From Candidatus Thiodiazotropha endoloripes (GTDB taxonomy: Bacteria > Pseudomonadota > Gammaproteobacteria > Chromatiales > Chromatiaceae): a stretch of DNA of 64,000 bases. Numbering within the stretch: position 1 is the first letter of the stretch; every line of letters starts with the position of its first letter. This document shows positions 29,638 to 40,995 of this stretch, in pieces. Location: the NCBI RefSeq assembly GCF_001708965.1, contig NZ_LVJW01000006.1, positions 1-64,000 of the forward strand, given 5' to 3'. The translations under genes and the position numbers were made by a program. The notes under the pieces are model-generated. The model searched no databases, was not told where the DNA came from, and was given only the letters and a program-made list of their open reading frames with translations.

Positions 29638-30693
29638 TCAGTCGAACCACCAGGGTACTTGATAGACCACTGCCAGGCCGACCACTGCAATCCAGACAAT
29701 GGTAATCGGAATGAACACCTTCCAGCCGAGTCGCATGATCTGGTCATAGCGGTAGCGGGGAAAGGTGGCACGCAGCCAGAGAAAAAGAAACATGAAGAAC
29801 CCGGTCTTGATCACCAGCCAGAAGAATCCGGGCACCCAATCGAAAAGAGGTCCAAGTACCGGCCACCCCTGAAACGGGGAGAGCCAGCCACCGAAAAACA
29901 TCACCGCCGTCAGAGCGGAGATCAGAATCATGTTGGCGTATTCCGCCAGAAAGTAGACCGCAAAGGCCATACCGGAGTATTCCACATGGAAACCGGCGAC
30001 GATCTCCGATTCACCTTCCGCCACGTCAAACGGGGCGCGGTTGGTCTCAGCCACACCGGAGATCACATACACGGCAAACAGTGGCAGCAGCGGTAGCCAG
30101 AACCAGGAGAACAGACCACCCTCCTGGGCGCGGATGATCTCACCCAGATTGAGGCTTCCGGCGGCCACCAGAACACCGACCAGGGCAAAGCCCATGGCGA
30201 TCTCGTAGGCCACGATCTGTGCGGCGGAACGCATGGTGCCGAGGAAAGCGTATTTTGAGTTCGATGCCCAACCACCAATGATCACCCCGTAAACCCCGAC
30301 CGAGGTCAGCGCCAGGATGTAAAGCAGACCCGCATTGATGTCTGCAAACACCAGCTTTTCATCGAAGGGGAAGACGGCCCAGGCAGCCAACGCCGGCGCC
30401 AGCGTGATGGCCGGTGCCATCAGAAACAGCAGTTTATTGGCATTCGCGGGAATGATGATCTCTTTGAACATCAACTTCAAGGCATCCGCGATGGGCTGCA
30501 GCCAACCCTTCGGCCCTACCCGGTTGGGACCGACACGTACCTGCATGTAACCGATGATCTTGCGTTCCGCGTAGGTGTAGTAGGCCACCAGCAGCATCAT
30601 CGGCAGGACAATCGCCACGATCTTGATCATGGTCCAGATCAGATATTGAAGTTCGTAGGGAAGTGCTTCCCAGAGACTGATAAGGAATTCCAT
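29638..30693 (-). CDS. nuoH: NADH-quinone oxidoreductase subunit H
   Basis: A 351-residue, eight-helix membrane subunit forming part of the quinone chamber. [19 protein letters not shown] and [20 protein letters not shown] are the family signatures. It starts 3 bp after nuoG. Confidence 0.97.
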   Translation of the reverse strand: MEFLISLWEALPYELQYLIWTMIKIVAIVLPMMLLVAYYTYAERKIIGYMQVRVGPNRVGPKGWLQPIADALKLMFKEIIIPANANKLLFLMAPAITLAPALAAWAVFPFDEKLVFADINAGLLYILALTSVGVYGVIIGGWASNSKYAFLGTMRSAAQIVAYEIAMGFALVGVLVAAGSLNLGEIIRAQEGGLFSWFWLPLLPLFAVYVISGVAETNRAPFDVAEGESEIVAGFHVEYSGMAFAVYFLAEYANMILISALTAVMFFGGWLSPFQGWPVLGPLFDWVPGFFWLVIKTGFFMFLFLWLRATFPRYRYDQIMRLGWKVFIPITIVWIAVVGLAVVYQVPWWFD

Positions 30694-30696
30694 CGG

Positions 30697-33054
30697 TTAT
30701 GCCTTCTCCACGGTCACTTCGCCAAACGGCTGACCCAGTGTCGATGTACGCTCCAGGCCGGTGGATATCCAGACACATCCCTGAGGAATGCGCTCATCCA
30801 GCTGCAGGGGCAGATCGATCTGATTGCCGTTCTGTTTTACCAATGCCGTATCGCTGCCTTCGAGTCCCAGACGGGCCGCCTCTTCCGGGTGCAGACGGAT
30901 GGTATCCGAACCCGCATCCTGGGTCTGCTGCAAGGCCGTGGCACGACGTACCAGCGGATCGCAGGCGTACAGCGGTGTATCCCCGCCTCTCAACAGCGCA
31001 TCGGCACTCAGCTGGGGCTCGAGATTTTGAGGTTCTGCCTGCTTGTTATCGAGTGCTGAGGATTCACACAGTTGGTGAAGCTCATCATGAATCTGTTGTG
31101 AATCGATGTAATCGAAACCTGGCTGATCCGTCAGGTTGCCGAGCACCCGCAGAATCTTCCAACCCGGACGACTCTCTCCCTGAGGCCTGACCACCCCGCG
31201 ACTCTGCTGCCAGCGCCCTTCCGCGTTGACATAGGTCCCAGAAGTTTCGGTAAAGATCGCCATCGGCAGCATGATATCCGCACAGGCTTCCAGTTCAGGA
31301 CTGCGGAAGGCGCTGATCGCAACCACAATATCGGCGCTCTGCAGTGCACTCATCGACAGAGAACCATTCCAGAAGTCACGACCGGGTTCTACGCCCAGCA
31401 GCAGATAGCCTTTGCGGGGCAACTTCAACATCTGCAGGGCATCCAGTCCGGCACGATCTGCGGCTCTGCCTCCAGGTTGAAGATGAGGTACCGCACCGGC
31501 AAGCTGGGCGCCAACCGAGTTGGCCGATGCTGGCAGAATTGAGAGCTGCGCGCCGGTCGCTTCAGCCAATGCAACAGCGATGGTATACAGCAGTGCGTAG
31601 TCCGGGTGGGCCTGAGCCATAGCCCCGAGCATAACCATGGCACCATCGGCCGCCTTCAGGTTGGCGGCTGTCTGTTTCGCGGACGCATCCACTTTAGCGG
31701 CACCCAGCAGAGATGCGGCCCCGTCAGAGGCTTTGACACCGGCCGCTTTGGCGACTGCCGCCAGACGGCCAGCCATCTCGCCCGGTGTACAGATATCCTG
31801 CTCACCACTGTGATTCAGATCGATCTGGATGGGATTCAGGTAGTGAAGCTTGGCCCCGTTCAGAGCGGCCTTACGCAGGCGATGTGCCAGAATCGGCTGT
31901 TCCTTACGGATGTTCCCGCCAACCACGAAAAGGGTCTGCATCTGATCCATATCGCTGAGGCTGCTGCCCAGCCAATGGACGCTGTTTTGAGTTGCATCCA
32001 TTCGGAAGTCGCCTTGACGCAGACGGCTGTCGATATTGTTACAACCCAGTCCGCGCATCAGTTTCTGAGCGAGAAACAGCTCTTCGACGGTTGAGGACGG
32101 GGATACCAGGGTTCCGATCTGATCTCCATCGCCGACCTCTTTGAGACTGGCCGCAGCCATCTCCAGAGCCATCTCCCAGCTGACCTCTTTCCATTCACCA
32201 CCTTTTTTCACCATCGGTGAGGTGAGCCGGTCACTGCTGTAGAGCCCTTCGTAACTGAAACGGTCCCGATCGGAGATCCAGGTCTCGTTGATCGATTCAT
32301 TGTCTTTGGGATGTACCCGCATCACTTTGTTACCACGCAGATGCAGGTTCAGATTGGAGCCCAGACTGTCATGCGGTGCGATCGCCTCCACCTGAGTCAG
32401 CTCCCAGGCGCGGGCATTGAAACGGAAAGGTTTCGAGGTCAAGGCACCCACCGGACAGAGGTCGATGATGTTGCCGGACAATTCGGAATCCACACTCTTT
32501 TCGATATAGGTGCCGATTACCATATGTTCACCACGACCGGTCGCGCCCATCTCGCGGATACCGGCGATCTCTTCGCCGAACCTGACACATCTTGTACAGT
32601 GGATACAGCGGGTCATATCGGTAGCAATCAATGGCCCGATATTCTTGTCGGCAACAACCCGTTTTCCCTCACTGTAGCGGGAGACATCCCGCCCATAACC
32701 AATCGCCACATCCTGCAGTTCACACTCGCCGCCCTGATCACAGATCGGACAGTCGAGCGGGTGATTGATCAGCAGGAACTCCATGGTGCCTTTCTGTGCA
32801 GCCAGGGCTTTTGGTGAGCGGGTGTAGACTTTCATCCCCTCGCTTACCGGTGTAGCGCAGGCCGGGAGAGGTTTTGGCACCTTCTCCACTTCAACCAGGC
32901 ACATACGGCAGTTGGCTGCGACGGATAGTTTCTTGTGATAACAGAAGCGCGGTATGTTGATACCGGCTGCATCCGTGGCTTCAATGAGCATGATGCCGGC
33001 TTCCGCCTGCAGTTCCTGCCCGTTTACTTCAATGGTGACTAACTTATCTGTCAT
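30697..33054 (-). CDS. nuoG: NADH-quinone oxidoreductase subunit G
   Basis: A 785-residue peripheral subunit with several Fe-S clusters. The N-terminal [2Fe-2S] ligands are in CYHKKLSVAANCRMC, the His/Cys N5 site is in HPLDCPICDQGGEC, and CIHCTRCV follows. The C-terminal two-thirds is the inactive molybdopterin oxidoreductase-like part. The ATG at 33054 (MTDKLVTIEVNG) is chosen over an upstream start that overlaps nuoF. Confidence 0.96.
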   Translation of the reverse strand: MTDKLVTIEVNGQELQAEAGIMLIEATDAAGINIPRFCYHKKLSVAANCRMCLVEVEKVPKPLPACATPVSEGMKVYTRSPKALAAQKGTMEFLLINHPLDCPICDQGGECELQDVAIGYGRDVSRYSEGKRVVADKNIGPLIATDMTRCIHCTRCVRFGEEIAGIREMGATGRGEHMVIGTYIEKSVDSELSGNIIDLCPVGALTSKPFRFNARAWELTQVEAIAPHDSLGSNLNLHLRGNKVMRVHPKDNESINETWISDRDRFSYEGLYSSDRLTSPMVKKGGEWKEVSWEMALEMAAASLKEVGDGDQIGTLVSPSSTVEELFLAQKLMRGLGCNNIDSRLRQGDFRMDATQNSVHWLGSSLSDMDQMQTLFVVGGNIRKEQPILAHRLRKAALNGAKLHYLNPIQIDLNHSGEQDICTPGEMAGRLAAVAKAAGVKASDGAASLLGAAKVDASAKQTAANLKAADGAMVMLGAMAQAHPDYALLYTIAVALAEATGAQLSILPASANSVGAQLAGAVPHLQPGGRAADRAGLDALQMLKLPRKGYLLLGVEPGRDFWNGSLSMSALQSADIVVAISAFRSPELEACADIMLPMAIFTETSGTYVNAEGRWQQSRGVVRPQGESRPGWKILRVLGNLTDQPGFDYIDSQQIHDELHQLCESSALDNKQAEPQNLEPQLSADALLRGGDTPLYACDPLVRRATALQQTQDAGSDTIRLHPEEAARLGLEGSDTALVKQNGNQIDLPLQLDERIPQGCVWISTGLERTSTLGQPFGEVTVEKA

Positions 33055-33071
33055 CGTGTTACTGTAAGACC

Positions 33072-34346
33072 TCAGCCAGCCCCGACCATGCAACGCTTAT
33101 GGTCGATGTGATATTGAAACTCATCCCGATAGTGACGCAGCATGCCCTGTACCGGCAAGGCAGCAGCATCTCCCAGGGCGCAGATGGTTTTGCCGCTGAT
33201 CTTATCTGCCACATCATCCAGCAGGTCCAGATCCTCCTGGCGTCCCTGTCCGGTTTCGATGCGATGTACGACCCGATAGAGCCAACCGGTACCCTCACGG
33301 CAGGGAGTACACTGACCACAGGACTCTTCGTGGTAGAAATAGGACATACGCTCAAGGGTCTTGACCATACAGTTGGTGTCGTCCAGCACGATCACCGCAC
33401 CTGAACCCAGCATGGAGCCGGCACCGGCGATGGAGTCGTAGTCCATATTCAGGTCCATCATCTGTTCACCGGGAATCACCGGTGCCGATGAACCACCGGG
33501 AATCACCGCTTTGATCTTGCAACCATCTTTCATTCCCCCGGCCATCTCAAGCAGCTCGGAAAACGGCGTTCCCATCGGAATTTCGAAAACCCCCGGATTG
33601 TTGATATTTCCGGAGATTGAAAACAGTTTTGAGCCACCGCTGTTCTTCACACCGATATCGGCAAACCATTCACCGCCCTTCTCCAGGATCATGGGAATCG
33701 AGGCCAGACTCTCTGTGTTGTTGATTATGGTTGGCCGGCCATAAAGGCCGAAGTGGGCCGGAAATGGAGGCTTGTAGCGGGGCTGCCCCTTCTTACCTTC
33801 GATCGACTCCAGCAAGGCGGTCTCTTCACCGCAGATGTAGGCACCGCCCCCCAAGTGGGTATGCAGTTCGAAATCAAACCCTGATCCGAGCAGATTCTCA
33901 CCAAGAAAACCGGCTTCGCGGGCCTCCTGCAGTGCCTGTTCGAAGCGCTCGTAGGGTTCCCAGAACTCACCCCGAATATAGTTGTATCCGCGGGTTGCGC
34001 CGATCGCATAACCGGCCAGAATCATCCCTTCGATCAGTTGATGGGGGTTGTATCGCAGGATATCCCGGTCCTTGAAAGTCCCCGGCTCGCCTTCATCCGA
34101 GTTACACACCACATATTTCTGTCCTGGCGCATTGCGAGAGATGAAACTCCACTTCAGGCCGGTTGGGAAACCTGCCCCGCCACGTCCGCGCAGTCCGGAT
34201 TTTTTCACCTCTTCAATGATATCTTCAGGGGCCCGTTTCTCTGTGAGTACCTGCTTCAATACTTCATAGCCACCACGGCTCTGATACTGCTCCATCAACC
34301 AGGGGCGCTCAAGATCCAGGGTTCGCAAACAGACTTCATTGACCAT
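33072..34346 (-). CDS. nuoF: NADH-quinone oxidoreductase subunit F
   Basis: A 424-residue subunit that binds NADH and FMN and holds cluster N3. The glycine-rich loops [13 protein letters not shown] and [19 protein letters not shown]-type region are present, as is the cluster motif [12 protein letters not shown]. The ATG at 34346, 5 bp after nuoE, gives the family length. Earlier in-frame starts lie inside nuoE. Confidence 0.97.
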   Translation of the reverse strand: MVNEVCLRTLDLERPWLMEQYQSRGGYEVLKQVLTEKRAPEDIIEEVKKSGLRGRGGAGFPTGLKWSFISRNAPGQKYVVCNSDEGEPGTFKDRDILRYNPHQLIEGMILAGYAIGATRGYNYIRGEFWEPYERFEQALQEAREAGFLGENLLGSGFDFELHTHLGGGAYICGEETALLESIEGKKGQPRYKPPFPAHFGLYGRPTIINNTESLASIPMILEKGGEWFADIGVKNSGGSKLFSISGNINNPGVFEIPMGTPFSELLEMAGGMKDGCKIKAVIPGGSSAPVIPGEQMMDLNMDYDSIAGAGSMLGSGAVIVLDDTNCMVKTLERMSYFYHEESCGQCTPCREGTGWLYRVVHRIETGQGRQEDLDLLDDVADKISGKTICALGDAAALPVQGMLRHYRDEFQYHIDHKRCMVGAG

Positions 34347-34351
34347 GGCTG

Positions 34352-34855
34352 TTACTCCAGACCTTCCAGAATCGCATCGACGATTTCCGGTGTGAGATTT
34401 TCGTAATACTGTTTGCCGATCTGCATCATGGGTGCGCCGCCACAGGCGCCCAGACACTCCACCTCTTTCATGGAGAAGCGGCCATCCTCGGTAACCTCGC
34501 CAAAGCCGATACCGAGCTTTTTCTCAAGATGCTCGACAATCAGATCGGACTTATTGGTCATGCAGGAGACGTTGGTGCAGACACAGATCTTGTGCTTACC
34601 CACCGGTTTCAGCTCATACATGGAGTAGAAGGTCGCCACCTCATAGACAGCGATCGGCGGCATATCCAGATAGTCGGCAACCCGGTCCATCAGTTCCGTG
34701 GTCAACCAGCCACCATTGTCATCCTGCACGATCATCAAGGCGCCCATCACGGCGGACTGTTTCCACTCAGCGGGATACTTGGCAATCCAGCGATCAATCT
34801 CCGCACAGATTTGCGGGGAGAAAAGTTCCGTTTTGTCGTTAACTGTTACTGTCAT
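34352..34855 (-). CDS. nuoE: NADH-quinone oxidoreductase subunit E
   Basis: A 167-residue thioredoxin-fold subunit with the N1a [2Fe-2S] cluster. The four Cys ligands are in CTNVSC and [12 protein letters not shown]. It pairs with NuoF in the NADH-oxidising module. Confidence 0.97.
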   Translation of the reverse strand: MTVTVNDKTELFSPQICAEIDRWIAKYPAEWKQSAVMGALMIVQDDNGGWLTTELMDRVADYLDMPPIAVYEVATFYSMYELKPVGKHKICVCTNVSCMTNKSDLIVEHLEKKLGIGFGEVTEDGRFSMKEVECLGACGGAPMMQIGKQYYENLTPEIVDAILEGLE

Positions 34856-34867
34856 TTTTAAATTGCT

Positions 34868-36121
34868 CTAACGGTCGATCTCACCAAATACCACATCCAT
34901 GGTGCCAATCACCGCCACAACGTCGGCAAGCATATGGCCGTTCACCATTTCGTCCATGGCAGCCAGGTGAGAGAAACCCGGCGCTCTGATTTTCAATCGG
35001 TAAGGCTTGTTGGCGCCATCGGAGACGATGTAACAGCCAAACTCCCCTTTCGGTGCCTCAACCGCTGCGTAGACCTCTCCCTCGGGTGGGCAATAACCTT
35101 CTGTGAAGAGCTTGAAGTGGTGAATCAACCCCTCCATATCGTCCTTCATCTCGTCCCGGTTGGGTACGGCAATCTTATGATCGTCGACCATCACCGGACC
35201 CGGGTTGGCTCTCAGCCATTCAATGCACTGCTTGATGATGCGGTTTGATTCCCGCAGCTCACCAATACGCACCAGGTAGCGATCGTAACAGTCACCGTTC
35301 TGGCCCACCGGGATGTCGAAATCCACCTGGTCATAGGCCGCGTAGGACTGTTTCTTACGCAGATCCCAGGCAACTCCCGAGCCTCTCAGCATGGGGCCGG
35401 TAAAACCGAGCTGCAGCGCCCTTTCGGGAGAGACCACACCGATTCCGACGGTACGCTGTTTCCAGATCCTGTTGTCGGTAAGCAGCGTTTCGTACTCATC
35501 AACCAGACCGGGAAAGCGGTCTACAAAATCCTCGATGAAATCGAGCAGGGATCCCTGACGGGTCTCATTGCGGGCAGCCACATCCCGGCCGGTTACCCAC
35601 TGACTTGCCTGGTATTGAGGCATCTTTTCCGGTAGATCCCGATAGACACCGCCAGGGCGGTAGTAGGCAGCGTGCATTCGGGCACCGGAGACGGCCTCAT
35701 AGCAGTCCATCAGATCCTCCCGTTCCCGGAAGGCGTAGAGAAACACGGTCATCGCGCCCACATCCAGGGCATGGGTGCCCAGCCACATCAGGTGGTTGAG
35801 GATACGGGTGATCTCGTCGAACATGGTGCGGATGTATTGAGCCCGAATTGGCGCTTCGACACCAAGCAGCTTCTCGATCGCACGAACATAACCGTGCTCG
35901 TTGCACATCATCGACACATAGTCGAGGCGATCCATGTAGGGGATGCTTTGGTTGTAGGGTTTGCTCTCAGCCAGCTTCTCGGTGGCTCGATGCAGCAACC
36001 CAATGTGTGGGTCGGCACGCTCGATGACCTCACCATCCATCTCCAGAACCAGTCGCAGTACACCATGAGCTGCCGGATGCTGGGGGCCGAAATTGAGGGT
36101 GTAGTTACGAATTTCAGGCAT
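34868..36121 (-). CDS. nuoD: NADH-quinone oxidoreductase subunit D
   Basis: A 417-residue subunit forming the quinone-binding interface of complex [21 protein letters not shown] and the [12 protein letters not shown] string are conserved. NuoC and NuoD are separate here. The ATG at 36121 overlaps the 3' end of nuoC by 8 bp; the upstream in-frame start is not needed for the family length. Confidence 0.97.
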   Translation of the reverse strand: MPEIRNYTLNFGPQHPAAHGVLRLVLEMDGEVIERADPHIGLLHRATEKLAESKPYNQSIPYMDRLDYVSMMCNEHGYVRAIEKLLGVEAPIRAQYIRTMFDEITRILNHLMWLGTHALDVGAMTVFLYAFREREDLMDCYEAVSGARMHAAYYRPGGVYRDLPEKMPQYQASQWVTGRDVAARNETRQGSLLDFIEDFVDRFPGLVDEYETLLTDNRIWKQRTVGIGVVSPERALQLGFTGPMLRGSGVAWDLRKKQSYAAYDQVDFDIPVGQNGDCYDRYLVRIGELRESNRIIKQCIEWLRANPGPVMVDDHKIAVPNRDEMKDDMEGLIHHFKLFTEGYCPPEGEVYAAVEAPKGEFGCYIVSDGANKPYRLKIRAPGFSHLAAMDEMVNGHMLADVVAVIGTMDVVFGEIDR

Positions 36122-36833
36122 CGGCGGCATCCTGCGTTGCGTCATCTTCATTCAGATAACGGTTGTCTTCACGGGTAACCCTGGGTACCAGGGTGCGCGG
36201 ATCGATACTCACTGGTTCGTAGATCACCCGCGCCTGCTGTTCGTCGTAGCGCATCTCCACCTGACCGATCAGCGGAAAGTCTTTTCGGAAAGGGTGACCG
36301 ATGAATCCATAGTCGGTGAGGATTCGGCGCAGATCCGGGTGTCCGTCAAACAGAATGCCGTAGAGATCGAAGGCCTCACGCTCAAACCAGTTGGCACTGG
36401 CCCAGACCGGAACCACTGAGGCGACAATCGGTTGATCGGTGTCGACAAATACACGTAACCGAAGGCGAATGTTGTTGCTGATGGAGAGCAGATGGTAGAC
36501 CGCAGCAAAGCGCCGGTTCTGTTCGGGCTCATCCCCCGCCTGCTCGACCACACCCCGGCCGAAACCGGTATTCGGTGCACCGTCAGTCTGCCACTCAGAG
36601 CTGCCGTAATCCGAATAGTCGACGCCGCAGACGTCGATCAACTCATTGAAACCAAACTCGTCATCGTCATGCAAGGTGTTGGCGACTTCGATCAGCTTGT
36701 CGGTGGGCACGACCAGGGTGACCTCACCACAGCTTCTCTCAACCTGACAACTCAAATCGGAAAAGCGCTCTTCAAGTGTCGAGGCCAACTGATCCAGTCG
36801 ACCTTGCATACCGTTTTGGGAACCGCTACTCAT
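36114..36833 (-). CDS. nuoC: NADH-quinone oxidoreductase subunit C
   Basis: A 239-residue peripheral subunit of complex I. The conserved 30-kDa-subunit signature [22 protein letters not shown] and [15 protein letters not shown] are present. An extra loop near residues 80-100 ([21 protein letters not shown] region) makes it somewhat longer than usual. Confidence 0.95.
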   Translation of the reverse strand: MSSGSQNGMQGRLDQLASTLEERFSDLSCQVERSCGEVTLVVPTDKLIEVANTLHDDDEFGFNELIDVCGVDYSDYGSSEWQTDGAPNTGFGRGVVEQAGDEPEQNRRFAAVYHLLSISNNIRLRLRVFVDTDQPIVASVVPVWASANWFEREAFDLYGILFDGHPDLRRILTDYGFIGHPFRKDFPLIGQVEMRYDEQQARVIYEPVSIDPRTLVPRVTREDNRYLNEDDATQDAADA

Positions 36834-36848
36834 GATCTATCCACCACC

Positions 36849-37325
36849 TTAACGCGCTATGGTACTGGTCCGGCGTATCTTGTCCTGCAACTGAATCACA
36901 CCGTACAGCAACGCCTCTGCTGTCGGAGGGCAACCGGGAACATAGATATCCACCGGCACGACCCGGTCACAACCTCTGACCACGGCGTATGAGTAGTGAT
37001 AGTAGCCACCACCATTGGCGCAGGAGCCCATGGAGATCACCCAGCGGGGTTCGGCCATCTGGTCATACACTTTACGCAGTGCCGGGGCCATCTTGTTGAC
37101 CAGGGTACCGGCCACGATCATCACATCCGATTGGCGTGGGCTGGGCCGGAACACGATGCCGAAGCGATCCATGTCATAACGAGCTGCAGCAGCCTGCATC
37201 ATCTCCACCGCACAACAGGCCAGACCGAAGGTCATCGGCCACATCGAGCCGGTGCGCGCCCAGTTGATCAACTTGTCTGCGGAGGTGGTGATTACACCTT
37301 TCTCAAGAATGCCCTCAATTCCCAC
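36849..37325 (-). CDS. nuoB: NADH-quinone oxidoreductase subunit B
   Basis: A 158-residue subunit that binds cluster N2, the electron donor to quinone. The ligand Cys residues are in [19 protein letters not shown] and [10 protein letters not shown]. It lies between nuoA (39 bp) and nuoC (15 bp). Confidence 0.97.
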   Translation of the reverse strand: MGIEGILEKGVITTSADKLINWARTGSMWPMTFGLACCAVEMMQAAAARYDMDRFGIVFRPSPRQSDVMIVAGTLVNKMAPALRKVYDQMAEPRWVISMGSCANGGGYYHYSYAVVRGCDRVVPVDIYVPGCPPTAEALLYGVIQLQDKIRRTSTIAR

Positions 37326-37364
37326 TCTTAGCCTCCCGAAGGATTACAGCGCTTAAAATCTTCA

Positions 37365-37721
37365 TTACTCCCACTCCAGAGCCCCTTTCTTCCATTCGTA
37401 GATAAAGCCAATAACCAGAATACCCAGGAACACCATCATGGCGATAAAACCCACCATGCCGATCTGGTCGAGTACGACAGCCCAGGGGAAGAGAAAAGCG
37501 ATCTCTAGATCGAAGATAATGAACAGGATGGCTACCAGATAGTAGCGAACGTCGAATTTCATGCGGGAGTCCTCGAAGGCCTCGAAACCGCATTCGTAAG
37601 GAGAGTTTTTTTCGTCGTCCGGCTTACTCGTACCAAGCAGAAAACCCAATCCGATGACAATGCCACCCAACACGAAAGCGACCGTTAGGAAAATCATGAT
37701 GGGCAAATAATTTTCAAGCAT
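37365..37721 (-). CDS. nuoA: NADH-quinone oxidoreductase subunit A
   Basis: A 118-residue, three-helix membrane subunit and the first gene of the nuo operon. [13 protein letters not shown] carries the conserved Cys of the mobile loop. A sigma70-type promoter ends 67 bp upstream. Confidence 0.97.
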   Translation of the reverse strand: MLENYLPIMIFLTVAFVLGGIVIGLGFLLGTSKPDDEKNSPYECGFEAFEDSRMKFDVRYYLVAILFIIFDLEIAFLFPWAVVLDQIGMVGFIAMMVFLGILVIGFIYEWKKGALEWE

Positions 37722-37787
37722 CAGAAAGCTGACCCCCTAGTTGATTCAATCGTTATGTTCTTAGGTGAAACTTCAGGGAAGGCAGGC

Positions 37788-37817
37788 AGTCTATCCTCTG
37801 GCCCGCAACAATGTCAA
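37788..37817 (-). promoter_or_regulatory. Probable nuo operon promoter
   Basis: On the minus strand TTGACA (37817-37812) and TAGACT (37793-37788) are 18 bp apart. The position, 67 bp before nuoA, fits the operon promoter. Confidence 0.6.
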
Positions 37818-37876
37818 GTGGGACAAAAAGTAATAATTATATAAATTTCAATTAGTTATAATACTTCTACAGGCAT

Positions 37877-37913
37877 AAAAAAACGGTATCACACCAAAAT
37901 GGTGTGTACCGTT
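37877..37913 (-). terminator. Terminator after tRNA-Leu
   Basis: AACGGTA-ACACACC pairs with GGTGTG-TACCGTT in a long stem (37882-37913), followed on the minus strand by TTTTTTT. Confidence 0.85.
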
Positions 37914-37922
37914 CTTATTGGA

Positions 37923-38007
37923 TGGTGCCGATGGCCGGATTTGAACCGGCACGGCTTACGCCACTACCCCCTCAAGATAGCGTGTCTACCAATTCCACCA
38001 CATCGGC
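37923..38007 (-). tRNA. tRNA-Leu (anticodon GAG)
   Basis: An 85-nt class II tRNA with encoded CCA. Acceptor stem GCCGATG/CATCGGC is perfect. The anticodon loop TTGAGGG gives GAG. It has a variable arm and a T-loop GGTTCAAATCC. It lies between secG and nuoA, the usual gammaproteobacterial position. Confidence 0.95.
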
Positions 38008-38030
38008 TAAAACTCTTTTCCTGCTCCTCA

Positions 38031-38549
38031 CTATTTTCCGTCAACAGCAGTTGGTACTGCCGGTTGCTGTTCGTCGCCAGCAGCCTCCCGGGTTGAATCG
38101 ACCATCGCCTCCGAGGCAGCAGCATTCGCTTCAGCAGCGGATTCACTCGCCTCAACCGGCGGCATCTCCTCCGATGGAACCTGTAGCATGCTGTCAGTCG
38201 CAGGCACCGCTGGCAGATCACTGTTACCACCAGGTACTGCAGGCAGATCAGTCTCCGCTGCCGGCACTTCGATCACCGGTGCTGTGCCCATGTTTTCCAT
38301 CAGCCCTTCGGGTTCGTTGGTCTGGGCAGCGAAATAGGCCATGACCATGCTGGTAACGAAAAACAGGGTTGCCAGAATCGCTGTAGCACGGGTCAGAAAA
38401 GAGGCGGATCCCTTGGAGCCGAATACGGTGCCTGAAGCGCCGCTGCCGAAGGCAGCTCCCATATCCGCACCTTTACCGTGTTGAATCAGAATCAACCCAA
38501 CCAACCCAACGGCCAGAAAGATGTGAAACACGGTCAATATCGTTTGCAT
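38031..38549 (-). CDS. secG: Preprotein translocase subunit SecG
   Basis: A 172-residue subunit of the SecYEG channel. It has two hydrophobic helices (TVFHIFLAVGLVGLILIQ and ATAILATLFFVTSMVMAYF) flanking the conserved HGKGADMGAAFGSGASGTVFGS. The tail after residue 85 is long, with Pro/Ala/Glu and repeated DLPAVP strings, well beyond the usual size of about 75-130 residues. It follows tpiA and precedes tRNA-Leu. Confidence 0.93.
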   Translation of the reverse strand: MQTILTVFHIFLAVGLVGLILIQHGKGADMGAAFGSGASGTVFGSKGSASFLTRATAILATLFFVTSMVMAYFAAQTNEPEGLMENMGTAPVIEVPAAETDLPAVPGGNSDLPAVPATDSMLQVPSEEMPPVEASESAAEANAAASEAMVDSTREAAGDEQQPAVPTAVDGK

Positions 38550-38611
38550 GTCTGCGTTACCTAATAGAGGGTGTCCAGTCAGTCAGCTACTGACTCACAA
38601 CCTTGAAAAAA

Positions 38612-39364
38612 TTAATTTGCCGCCGTACAGATTCCCAGAAAATCTTCCGCAGCCAGTGATGCGCCGCCTATCAGGCCGCCATCGATATCCGCTTTGCCAA
38701 TCAGCTCTTTGGCGTTTCCAGGCTTCATCGAGCCACCATAGAGGATCCGTACACCCTCGGCCACCTCGGCGCTCTTCTCCGCCACAAGGGAACGAATGAA
38801 GGCGTGTACCTCCTGGGCCTGCTCAGGGGTTGCGGTTTTACCGGTACCGATCGCCCAGACCGGCTCATAGGCGATGACGCCATCTGCCAGTGCAGCCACA
38901 CCCTCAAGCTCGATCACCGCATTCAGCTGACGCGCCACGACCTCGTTGGTGACTCCGGACTCACGCTCTTCCAGGGTCTCACCGACACACAGGATCGGAG
39001 CCAGACCGGCTGCCCGTGCGGTGGCAAACTTTTTAGCAACCAGATCATCACTTTCATTGTGATAGGTGCGGCGCTCGGAGTGTCCTACGATGACATACTT
39101 ACAGGCGAAGTCATTCAGCATCGAGGCGGCCACTTCGCCGGTATAGGCTCCGGATGTCTCGGTGGAGAGATCCTGACCACCCCAGGCGATCTCGGTGCCG
39201 CTCAGTCGCTGTTGAGCCTCAGGAATGAAAATGGCCGTGGGGCAGACAGCAACTTCAGCGTTGGTGACCGCACCGACACCCGCCTTGATGCCATCCAATA
39301 AGCTACGAACACTCTCAAGTGAACCGTTCATCTTCCAATTTCCGGCAACCAGTGGTCTACGCAT
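38612..39364 (-). CDS. tpiA: Triosephosphate isomerase
   Basis: A 250-residue TIM-barrel enzyme interconverting dihydroxyacetone phosphate and glyceraldehyde 3-phosphate. NWKMNG carries the catalytic Lys, VIVGHSERR the catalytic His, [11 protein letters not shown] the catalytic Glu and phosphate loop, and [10 protein letters not shown] the second phosphate loop. Complete. Confidence 0.98.
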   Translation of the reverse strand: MRRPLVAGNWKMNGSLESVRSLLDGIKAGVGAVTNAEVAVCPTAIFIPEAQQRLSGTEIAWGGQDLSTETSGAYTGEVAASMLNDFACKYVIVGHSERRTYHNESDDLVAKKFATARAAGLAPILCVGETLEERESGVTNEVVARQLNAVIELEGVAALADGVIAYEPVWAIGTGKTATPEQAQEVHAFIRSLVAEKSAEVAEGVRILYGGSMKPGNAKELIGKADIDGGLIGGASLAAEDFLGICTAAN

Positions 39365-39532
39365 GCTTACACTCCTGCTATAAAAAGAAAGCGCGGTAGC
39401 TTAACGGCCAACGCGTACGAAATCAATCTTATGTAGGCCTTTCCTGGCGATTTTCTGCAGATTGGATCCAATTCCCCACTGTAATGGCGAGAAATGGGGC
39501 CCGCCGCCAGCCAAACCGTGGCAGCCCCGGCA

Positions 39533-40876
39533 TCAGCCGGTTACCAGAGCCTCGACGGTACTGGCGATCTGTGACGACAGCACTTCGACCTGCTCACCAT
39601 CACTGCCCTCCACCATCACACGCATCAGCGGCTCAGTACCTGAGGGTCTGAGCAGTACCCGGCCTGAGCTGCCCATCTCCACTTCAGCTTCACGCACCGA
39701 TCTTTTGACCAAATCCGACTCCATAATCTCCTGGGCGCTGGTTCCACCCAGATGAATATTGGTCAGTTTTTGTGGGTATTTGCTCATCCCGGCGCTGAGC
39801 TCCCGTAGAGAGCGCCCCGTGGCATGGACTTCCGCCAGAACCTGTAACGCGGAGACGATACCATCTCCGGTGGTGGTACGATCCAGGCAGATGATATGGC
39901 CAGACTGCTCACCGCCGAGCACCCAGCCCTTTTTAAAGAGGCGCTCCATGATGTAGCGATCACCCACATTGGTCCGCTCAAACACCACCCCATGCTCCCG
40001 CAATGCATGCTCCAGACCGAGATTGCTCATCAGGGTACCCACGACCGCCCCCTTGAGCTCCCCTTCCCGCATCCGGGAACAGGCGATGATATAGAGAATC
40101 TCATCCCCATCCACCTCGTTGCCCTGGTCATCGACCATGATCAGACGATCCCCATCCCCGTCCAGGGCGATACCCAGGTCGGCGCCATGTTCCAGAACCG
40201 CGGCTTTCAGATGCTCGGGATGGGTGGAACCCACCCCGTCATTGATATTGAAACCATTCGGCTGATTGCCGATTGCAATCACATCAGCTCCCATTTCATC
40301 GAAGACATAAGGTGCGATGTTGTAGGCGGCCCCATTCGAGCAATCCACGACAATTTTCATACCGTTGAAGCGGGTCTTGAGTGGAATGGTGCTTTTACAG
40401 AATTCGATATAGCGCCCTTCCGCATCCATTTTTTCCGCCCGTCCCAGATTGGCGGAATCCACAGTGGTGAGCGGCTTCTCCATCTCAGCCTCGATGGCAC
40501 TCTCCACCTGATCCGGCAGCTTGAGCCCATCGGCGGAAAAGAACTTGATGCCATTGTCGGTGTAGGGATTGTGGGAGGCGCTGATGACGATCCCCGCCTG
40601 GGCATGAAGGGTTCGGGTCAGGTATGCGACACTGGGGGTTGGCATGGGGCCGAGCAGCGTGATATTGACACCTGCCGCTGTGAGTCCGGCCTCCAGGGCC
40701 GATTCGAGCAGATAGCCGGAGATACGGGTATCCTTGCCGATCAACACCCGGCTCTTCGATTCCGTGCCCAGAATCCGCCCGACCGCCCAGCCCAGCTTCA
40801 ATACAAACTCAGGTGTAATCGCACCTTCACCAAAACGACCGCGCACACCATCAGTTCCAAAATACTTTCGACTCAC
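39533..40876 (-). CDS. glmM: Phosphoglucosamine mutase
   Basis: A 447-residue enzyme converting glucosamine-6-phosphate to glucosamine-1-phosphate for UDP-GlcNAc synthesis. The active serine loop is in [17 protein letters not shown], the metal site in [13 protein letters not shown], and the sugar loop in [12 protein letters not shown]. It starts with GTG at 40876, supported by TGAGGAA upstream and the normal start [10 protein letters not shown]. Confidence 0.97.
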   Translation of the reverse strand: MSRKYFGTDGVRGRFGEGAITPEFVLKLGWAVGRILGTESKSRVLIGKDTRISGYLLESALEAGLTAAGVNITLLGPMPTPSVAYLTRTLHAQAGIVISASHNPYTDNGIKFFSADGLKLPDQVESAIEAEMEKPLTTVDSANLGRAEKMDAEGRYIEFCKSTIPLKTRFNGMKIVVDCSNGAAYNIAPYVFDEMGADVIAIGNQPNGFNINDGVGSTHPEHLKAAVLEHGADLGIALDGDGDRLIMVDDQGNEVDGDEILYIIACSRMREGELKGAVVGTLMSNLGLEHALREHGVVFERTNVGDRYIMERLFKKGWVLGGEQSGHIICLDRTTTGDGIVSALQVLAEVHATGRSLRELSAGMSKYPQKLTNIHLGGTSAQEIMESDLVKRSVREAEVEMGSSGRVLLRPSGTEPLMRVMVEGSDGEQVEVLSSQIASTVEALVTG

Positions 40877-40995
40877 AGATAATTCCTCAGTTTTTATCGA
40901 TTGTTAACCCGGCACCCGAACAGTTCTCTTTCAGTCGCAGCGAGCCTGTGTTTATCATTATGTTGATGATCGGGACCTAAGACCCTGAAAATGAA

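Noticed and set aside
39896-40882. 328-codon plus-strand open frame
   Set aside because: Antisense to glmM, with no ribosome-binding site or recognisable motif.
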